From: RZYX01 sp036654375
GTDB lineage: Bacteria > Bacillota > Clostridia > Oscillospirales > Acutalibacteraceae
Assembly (NCBI GenBank): GCA_036654375.1
Contig: JAVVSD010000001.1
Coordinates: 310,001 to 374,000 of the forward strand
Direction of reading: 5' to 3'
Length of the DNA stretch: 64,000 bases
Position numbers and translations under genes: made by a program. The notes beneath the pieces were generated by a model, which saw only the letters and a program-made list of their open reading frames with translations, searched no databases and was not told the DNA's origin. How positions within the stretch are numbered: the first letter of the stretch is position 1; every line of letters begins with the position of its first letter. This document shows, one piece after another, positions 59,390-64,000 of the stretch.

Positions 59390-60437
59390 TTGGCATATCC
59401 TCCTCATATACTTCAGACAAAAGTCTTCCAACTATGCCTGTTAAATATTTTATGCTTGGTATGAGTCTGGAGTAGTTAAGCCTTGTGGGACCAATTATTC
59501 CAATTGAACCGCCTTCCCTATCTCCTATCATATATCTTGAAATAATCATGCTGGAGTTTTTAAGCTCCTTGTAATTATTTTCACTGCCAATTCGAACATC
59601 AAGGTCGTTTTTAATGGATGCTATTATTTGGTTTAGTGGCTCACCCCTGTGAAGAAACTCAAGTAGCTCCCCCGCATTCTGTTCCAATTCACGATATCCC
59701 AAAAGGTTTGCCTGTCCACCCAGAATTATTTCAGACTGTGAAGCTGCGTTTGCAAGGTCAGACAGAGTTACAAGAAGCGGTGACATTGCAAGAGCCTTGC
59801 TCCCAAGTGACGCCGCAAGAGTCTGTATCATAGCTGTGCAAATATCTGAAAGGGGTTTTTCTATAAAGTTTTTAGCCGTTATTGCATAAAATGTTTCTAT
59901 AATATCTGGCGTAATTTCCACATCTGTCCTGCAAGCTTTACTTTTTAGTATACCCGTCGATGTCATCAAAACTATCATTGCGGTCTTTGGACTTATCTGA
60001 ACCATTTCAACTCGGCGTATTACTGCATTTTCGTCACCTAAGGTTGTAGAAAGTGACGCACAATTTGTAAAGTCAACCAAAACCTCAGAAGCTTTTTCAA
60101 GCAATTGCTCAGGGTCATTTGTCCTATTGTTTACGCAGGCATCAATTCGCCTTCTATCAACATCCTCAAGCTCATACAGTGGCATCAGGTTGTCTATATA
60201 ATACCTGTAGCCTTTTTGTGTTGGTATTCTGCCAGCCGATGTGTGTGGCTGTTCAAGGTACCCCTGTTCAGATAGCTCTGACATCTCATTCCTTACTGTG
60301 GCTGAAGAAACAGACATATTAAAAAGCTCACAAACGGTTTTTGAACCAACTGGCTCACCAGTTGCAATATATTGTTCAATTATATCCGCAAGTATTTTAT
60401 TTTTTCTTTCAGGTAATCCCAATTGTTTCACCACCAT
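59376..60437 (-). CDS. hrcA: Heat-inducible transcription repressor HrcA
   Basis: The protein of about 353 residues has the winged helix (LADIIEQYIATGEPVGSKTV, SSATVRNEMSELSEQGYLEQ, PHTSAGRIPTQKGYRYYID) and the C-terminal GAF-like domain ending DREGGSIGIIGPTRLNYSRL. It binds CIRCE, and GroEL normally keeps it folded. The start is uncertain: ATG at 60437 has only a weak ribosome-binding site, and a TTG six codons on follows GGTGGTG. The CIRCE lies directly upstream, giving autoregulation. Confidence 0.95.
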   Translation of the reverse strand: MVVKQLGLPERKNKILADIIEQYIATGEPVGSKTVCELFNMSVSSATVRNEMSELSEQGYLEQPHTSAGRIPTQKGYRYYIDNLMPLYELEDVDRRRIDACVNNRTNDPEQLLEKASEVLVDFTNCASLSTTLGDENAVIRRVEMVQISPKTAMIVLMTSTGILKSKACRTDVEITPDIIETFYAITAKNFIEKPLSDICTAMIQTLAASLGSKALAMSPLLVTLSDLANAASQSEIILGGQANLLGYRELEQNAGELLEFLHRGEPLNQIIASIKNDLDVRIGSENNYKELKNSSMIISRYMIGDREGGSIGIIGPTRLNYSRLIPSIKYLTGIVGRLLSEVYEEDMPNGKD

Positions 60438-60447
60438 AATTAGCACT

Positions 60448-60474
60448 TTAGCACTCGCACGATTAGAGTGCTAA
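60448..60474. promoter_or_regulatory. CIRCE operator
   Basis: TTAGCACTC, nine bases, GAGTGCTAA: a perfect CIRCE between promoter and hrcA start. An extra TTAGCACT half-site abuts it at 60440-60447. Confidence 0.97.
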
Positions 60475-60484
60475 TTCAATTTAT

Positions 60485-60513
60485 ACTATACAACCCATGT
60501 GACATAAAGTCAA
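60485..60513 (-). promoter_or_regulatory. Promoter of hrcA-grpE-dnaK-dnaJ
   Basis: TTGACT (60508-60513), 17 bp, TATAGT (60485-60490) on the minus strand. The transcript would start in or next to CIRCE, the standard arrangement for HrcA repression. Confidence 0.8.
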
Positions 60514-60540
60514 TATTCCAAATGTAAACACTTTGTTAAA

Positions 60541-60885
60541 AAATAAAGGTATTTTTGTTAATAACATTAAAAATTTAAAATATAAACTTAAAATATAAAT
60601 AGTGTATTGATTTGCTTTTGTTGTGCATAATATAGATTGTAAAATTAGTTTTATATTATTCTTTAGTCCAATTATTTATTTTTTCCATCTTTAAAAGCAG
60701 ATCTTTCTTCGTTAATTATTATAATTAATATTTAATGAACCCTGTTTTCAGATAAAGTTTACAATTTCACAATTCTTGTACAAGTCAAATAAAAATAAAT
60801 TTCTTCCTTTATAAGATTACCCTTATGGTATGATTACATAGTTTCACATGATTTTTGTCAACATCTATTAGGTAGTAAATAAAAA
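60541..60885. other. AT-rich intergenic region before the small XRE gene
   Basis: No gene or RNA recognised. AT runs and weak promoter-like hexamers only. An inverted repeat ACTTTA (60888-60893) / TAAAGT (60906-60911) lies just after it, 22 bp before the XRE start codon. Confidence 0.5.
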
Positions 60886-60932
60886 TAACTTTAAACTATG
60901 TATTGTAAAGTATACAGGGAGGATATGAAATT

Positions 60933-61130
60933 ATGAAGACATATATGGAAATTATTAGAGACCTTCGTGAGGACAATGATCTTTCGCAATCAGATGTTGC
61001 GAAGGTACTTGGAACAACTCAACAGGTTTATTCCAGATATGAAACTGGTCAAAACGAGTTACCCATTAGACATTTAATAACCCTTTGCAACTTTTATAAG
61101 GTAAGTGCCGACTCGATTTTGGGACTTTAA
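60933..61130 (+). CDS. Small XRE-family regulator (HTH only)
   Basis: The 65-residue protein is a bare helix-turn-helix: YMEIIRDLREDNDLSQSDVA, VLGTTQQVYSRYETGQNELP and a last helix ITLCNFYKVSADSILGL. GGGAGG lies ten nucleotides before the ATG. The inverted repeat ACTTTA/TAAAGT in its leader could be an autoregulatory operator. It is monocistronic with its own terminator; no partner gene is present. Confidence 0.87.
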   Translation: MKTYMEIIRDLREDNDLSQSDVAKVLGTTQQVYSRYETGQNELPIRHLITLCNFYKVSADSILGL

Positions 61131-61196
61131 GTTTTGATTTTACATTTCATATCTATTTGCGGTTACTAATTTAAGCATACTTGTTTTATATACTTT

Positions 61197-61233
61197 AATA
61201 CCTCATGGCTATTATGTCATGAGGTATTTTTTA
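61197..61233 (+). terminator. Terminator of the small XRE gene
   Basis: AATACCTCATG/CATGAGGTATT perfect 11-bp stem, 10-nt loop, then T-run. The convergent interval 61234-61392 to proS shows nothing further. Confidence 0.87.
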
Positions 61234-61392
61234 TTGTTATTATTTTTTGACTGATAATTAAACTGACCTGCCATATAAATGTAATATTGAAATTTTAAAC
61301 GCTTTGACAATTTTGTTCTGGAGTCCTCACCAATCTACTCGTCGAAGTTTGTGATCGATGTCAACGCAATATTAAAAATTTCAGACATAATT

Positions 61393-62829
61393 TTAGTAGG
61401 CTTTGCCCCAATACAGCATATTCCTTGCAGACTTTCCGCAACAAACGCATTTATCCGAAATTCTCTCCTGCTCAAATGGTATACATCTTGAAGTTACACC
61501 CGCAACCTCTTTAAGCTTTTCCTCACAGGCAAGGTCACCGCACCACATCGCTTTTATAAACCCAGGTCGGTTTTCTGCATTTTCAATCATCTCATCAAGA
61601 GTAGTTACTGAATATGTCATTTCTTCCCTGCGGTTCAAAGCCTTTTGATAAAGACCATCGTGTACTAATTTTAGAAGCTCTGGTATTTTGCTTTCAAGCT
61701 CATCAAGTGAAACAAAGATTTTTTCTCTGTTATCACGCCTTACAAGGACACACTGATTGTTTGCAATATCCTTTGGCCCGATTTCAAGACGAAGTGGAAC
61801 TCCCTTCATCTCGTATTCTGCAAATTTCCAGCCCGCCGAATTATCGCTATCATCAAGCTTGACACGACAGAACTTTGAAAGTCTGTCCGCCAGCTCATTT
61901 GCCTTGTCAAGAACGCCTTCCTTGTGCATCGCAATTGGAAGAATCGCAACCTGAACAGGTGAAACAAACGGTGGAAGTACAAGACCGTTATCGTCACCAT
62001 GAGTCATTATTATTGCACCGATTATACGGCTTGACATTCCCCATGAGGTCTGGTGAGGATACTGCTGTGTGTTATCTCTGCCTGTAAACTGAATGTCAAA
62101 TGCTTTTGAGAAGCCATCTCCAAAATAGTGGCTTGTTGCGCTTTGAAGTGCTTTTCCATCATGCATAAGTGCTTCTATCGTGTAGGTGGATTCTGCGCCG
62201 GCAAACTTTTCTTTGTCTGTCTTTTTTCCTTTTACAACAGGTATCGCAAGACAGTTTTCTGCAAAATCTGAATACACATTTAGCATTCTCTCTGTTTCTT
62301 CAATTGCCTCCTGCGCTGTTTCATGCATTGTGTGGCCTTCCTGCCAAAAGAACTCTGTTGTCCTTAAAAACGGACGAGTAGTCTTTTCCCATCTGACAAC
62401 TGAACACCACTGATTATACAGCTTTGGCAAATCTCTGTATGATTGAATTATTTCACTGTAGTGGTCGCAAAAAAGTGTTTCTGAAGTTGGTCTAACACAC
62501 AAACGCTCTGTTAGCTTTTCGCTTCCTCCATGTGTTACCCATGCAACCTCAGGTGCAAAGCCTTCAACATGATCCTTCTCCTTTTGAAGAAGACCTTCGG
62601 GAATAAACATCGGCATCATTACATTTTCGTGTCCTGTTGCCTTGAAACGGCTGTCAAGCTCATTTCTTATGTTTTCCCAAAGAGCCGTACCATATGGACG
62701 AATGACCATGCAGCCCCTTACATTTGAGTAAGATGCAAGCTGTGCTTTTTTTACAACATCTGTGTACCATTTTGCAAAGTCAACATCCATAGAGGTTATT
62801 TCATCAACCATCTTTTTCTGCTCTGCCAT
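61393..62829 (-). CDS. proS: Prolyl-tRNA synthetase, archaeal/eukaryote-like type
   Basis: The 478-residue class II enzyme starts at DFAKWYTDVVKKAQLASYSN and has RGCMVIRPYGTALWENIR (motif 1 region), RWEKTTRPFLRTTEFFWQEG (motif 2) and a C-terminal zinc-like domain with CGDLACEEKLK and KCVCCGKSARNMLYWGKAY. It lacks the editing INS domain between motifs 2 and 3, which together with the C-terminal zinc domain places it in the short archaeal-type ProRS found in many Clostridia. Confidence 0.96.
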   Translation of the reverse strand: MAEQKKMVDEITSMDVDFAKWYTDVVKKAQLASYSNVRGCMVIRPYGTALWENIRNELDSRFKATGHENVMMPMFIPEGLLQKEKDHVEGFAPEVAWVTHGGSEKLTERLCVRPTSETLFCDHYSEIIQSYRDLPKLYNQWCSVVRWEKTTRPFLRTTEFFWQEGHTMHETAQEAIEETERMLNVYSDFAENCLAIPVVKGKKTDKEKFAGAESTYTIEALMHDGKALQSATSHYFGDGFSKAFDIQFTGRDNTQQYPHQTSWGMSSRIIGAIIMTHGDDNGLVLPPFVSPVQVAILPIAMHKEGVLDKANELADRLSKFCRVKLDDSDNSAGWKFAEYEMKGVPLRLEIGPKDIANNQCVLVRRDNREKIFVSLDELESKIPELLKLVHDGLYQKALNRREEMTYSVTTLDEMIENAENRPGFIKAMWCGDLACEEKLKEVAGVTSRCIPFEQERISDKCVCCGKSARNMLYWGKAY

Positions 62830-62915
62830 ATCTTTACCGCCTTTTACTTCGTTAATTACGAATATTATAGTTTGATATTATATACTATATAATAAACTTT
62901 TTCAATAGCACAAAG

Positions 62916-62941
62916 TAAAAAGACCCGCTTAGCGGGCCTTT
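62916..62941 (-). terminator. Terminator of acpP
   Basis: Minus-strand GCCCGC/GCGGGT stem with a 3-nt loop, followed by CTTTTT. Confidence 0.8.
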
Positions 62942-62963
62942 AAATTCCGTACATTAAAAAGCT

Positions 62964-63191
62964 TTACTGATTGTCTTCGATAAACTTCACAGCATCTGCA
63001 ATTGTCTTTATGTTCTCAATTGCTGAATCTGGAACCTCAATGTCAAACTCATCTTCTATTGACATTACAAGGTCAATAAGATCAAGGCTGTCTGCTCCCA
63101 AATCCTCCATAAGACTTGACTCCATTGTTACTGCACTTGCATCAAGCTCAAGCTGATCACAAATGATGTCCCTGATTTTTTCAAAAATCAT
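62964..63191 (-). CDS. acpP: Acyl carrier protein
   Basis: The 75-residue acidic protein has the phosphopantetheine site serine in DLGADSLDLIDLVMSIEDEF and a predicted four-helix fold. It carries acyl chains for fatty-acid synthesis. It stands alone here, without fab genes. An ACP for polyketide or D-alanylation use is less likely because the flanks lack such genes. Confidence 0.95.
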   Translation of the reverse strand: MIFEKIRDIICDQLELDASAVTMESSLMEDLGADSLDLIDLVMSIEDEFDIEVPDSAIENIKTIADAVKFIEDNQ

Positions 63192-63372
63192 TAAAACTTC
63201 CCCCTATTGCTAATAATTTATATGCCAACTCTTAATAATCATAAAAAAGATAATGTGTACTCCATTTATACTATTTATTTTTGAAGTGTTTGTCAATAGG
63301 CTTTTCACGAAAGTTTAAAAATAAATTAACTTTTAGAAGAATACATTACAATTGTCGTGTGTAGCTGCGCAT

Positions 63373-63403
63373 AAAAATTCCCTTACCTAATGGTAAGGGA
63401 ATT
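63373..63403 (-). terminator. Terminator of the SDR gene
   Basis: Minus-strand AATTCCCTTACC/GGTAAGGGAATT perfect 12-bp stem, 4-nt loop, then TTTTT-rich sequence. Confidence 0.87.
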
Positions 63404-63423
63404 AAATTTTAACTTATGTATTC

Positions 63424-64000
63424 TTATTTTCTGAGAAGCTTGCTTCCAAGTGAAACTACTGTCTTGTAGCCAAAGTCAATGAGTTTGTCTGGAATAGGAT
63501 TAATAAGTCCAAGATACCATGTATTCTTACACTTGTAGTTTGTCCTTGGATGCTCAGCATAGATAGCTTGCATAACAGTTTCTACAAGATATTTCTTATC
63601 ATGTGGGTGGTTCATTGCAACTGACATGATTGGCTTAAGAACTGAAAGCACATCATGATAATGAGTTGTTGAGTTAAGAAGCTTATCATATCCCGCTGTT
63701 GCCTGCCCATGCATTCCTGTCTTAAATGAACCTGGCTGAATCTTTATAACAGGTATATCAATAAAGCAAAGTTCACGACGAAGACCTATTGTATAAGCCT
63801 CAACTGCGTACTTAGTTATTGCATATGGTGTGTTAAATGGCTGTGGCTTTTCCCAGCCGCACTCAGATGAGAAGTTTATGATGCGTCCTTTGCAAGCGTC
63901 AATAAGCTCAAAGAATGCCTTATTAACCCTTATCATTCCAAGTACATTAACATTAATCATTTTTTCCATCAATGCTGCTGGATCACCCTCTATAAGCGAA
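63424..64000 (-). CDS. Short-chain dehydrogenase/reductase, 3' part only
   Basis: The frame is open to the window edge; upstream of 63972 it continues as IEGDPAALMEKMINVNVLGM, so the start lies outside. Visible motifs are the N-x-L-G segment VNVLGMIRVNKAF, the catalytic serine in IINFSSECGW and YxxxK in TPYAITKYAVEAY, followed by the IQPGSFKTGM loop. It is a classical SDR; the C-terminal 60 residues (ITNPIPDK-like, then a basic end) resemble retinol-dehydrogenase-like members. Substrate unknown. Confidence 0.88.
   Translation of the reverse strand, partial: SLIEGDPAALMEKMINVNVLGMIRVNKAFFELIDACKGRIINFSSECGWEKPQPFNTPYAITKYAVEAYTIGLRRELCFIDIPVIKIQPGSFKTGMHGQATAGYDKLLNSTTHYHDVLSVLKPIMSVAMNHPHDKKYLVETVMQAIYAEHPRTNYKCKNTWYLGLINPIPDKLIDFGYKTVVSLGSKLLRK

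Overview
The window looks like a draft or metagenome-derived contig from a low-GC, strictly anaerobic, spore-forming Firmicute of the class Clostridia; an Oscillospirales/Ruminococcaceae-like lineage is my inference. The reasons are the sporulation genes (cotJA/cotJB, spoIID), the RicT and DarA (c-di-AMP receptor) neighbourhood, the Prp protease with an N-terminally extended L27, a Cys4-type L28, a T-box leader, a CIRCE/HrcA heat-shock operon, and an oxygen-sensitive class III ribonucleotide reductase as the only reductase seen. A run of 100 Ns at 26584-26683 marks a scaffold gap. There is no rRNA, CRISPR array, intact prophage or transposase. One tRNA (Gln, anticodon CTG) is present.

Layout. 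1-5098: a minus-strand surface-polysaccharide operon (Wzz-like protein, GT4 glycosyltransferase, CapE, CapF, start of CapG) that would make UDP-N-acetyl-L-fucosamine. 5417-6129: cotJA-cotJB and a cotJC cut to its first third, lying next to the capsule promoter. 6.3-9.5 kb: an amidohydrolase, a YabE-like secreted cell-wall protein and an orphan gene. 9.7-10.7 kb: rplM-rpsI. 10.8-12.3 kb: a TtcA-like ATPase, a 15-unit 11-bp tandem array in its 3' UTR, and an orphan promoter driving a structured RNA. 12.3-18.3 kb: T-box-cysE-cysS and recA-recX-rimO-pgsA. 18.4-19.2 kb: rpmB, a decayed phage/ICE-type fragment and tRNA-Gln. 19.5-25.6 kb: a ribitol-phosphate teichoic-acid operon (two GT2, TagG, TagH, TarI, TarJ, TarF-like, a tiny membrane protein). 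25.8-32.9 kb: HAD phosphatase, gap, lysS, greA, an unknown gene, ricT, holB, darA, a membrane protein. 33-36.2 kb: citrate synthase, spoIID, an XRE regulator. 36.2-39.5 kb: the anaerobic nrd operon. 39.7-45.4 kb: rplU-prp-rpmA, PspC protein, lgt-folD, a paired M16 peptidase operon. 45.5-52.8 kb: a 2432-residue cyclic beta-1,2-glucan synthase-like enzyme. 53-55.6 kb: YhaM-like exonuclease, prmA, a membrane protein. 55.7-60.5 kb: hrcA-grpE-dnaK-dnaJ. 60.9-64 kb: a small XRE protein, proS, acpP and a partial SDR.

The most striking observation is in the nrd operon. The 792-residue NrdD chain stops before the glycyl-radical loop, and that loop (RRITGYL and the following C-terminus) is encoded by its own 55-codon gene with its own ribosome-binding site, between nrdD and the activase gene nrdG. 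Three in-frame stop codons separate the two, so this looks like a true two-polypeptide class III reductase and not a simple sequencing stop. NrdR-like boxes lie upstream.

The envelope genes form a theme: a FucNAc polysaccharide, ribitol teichoic acid, a beta-1,2-glucan synthase, Lgt, and 3D/G5-domain and SpoIID wall proteins. The capsule and teichoic-acid operons are driven by promoters with identical hexamers (TTGTAA-17-TATAAT). Coordinates of promoters and hairpins were read by eye; no database search was possible.
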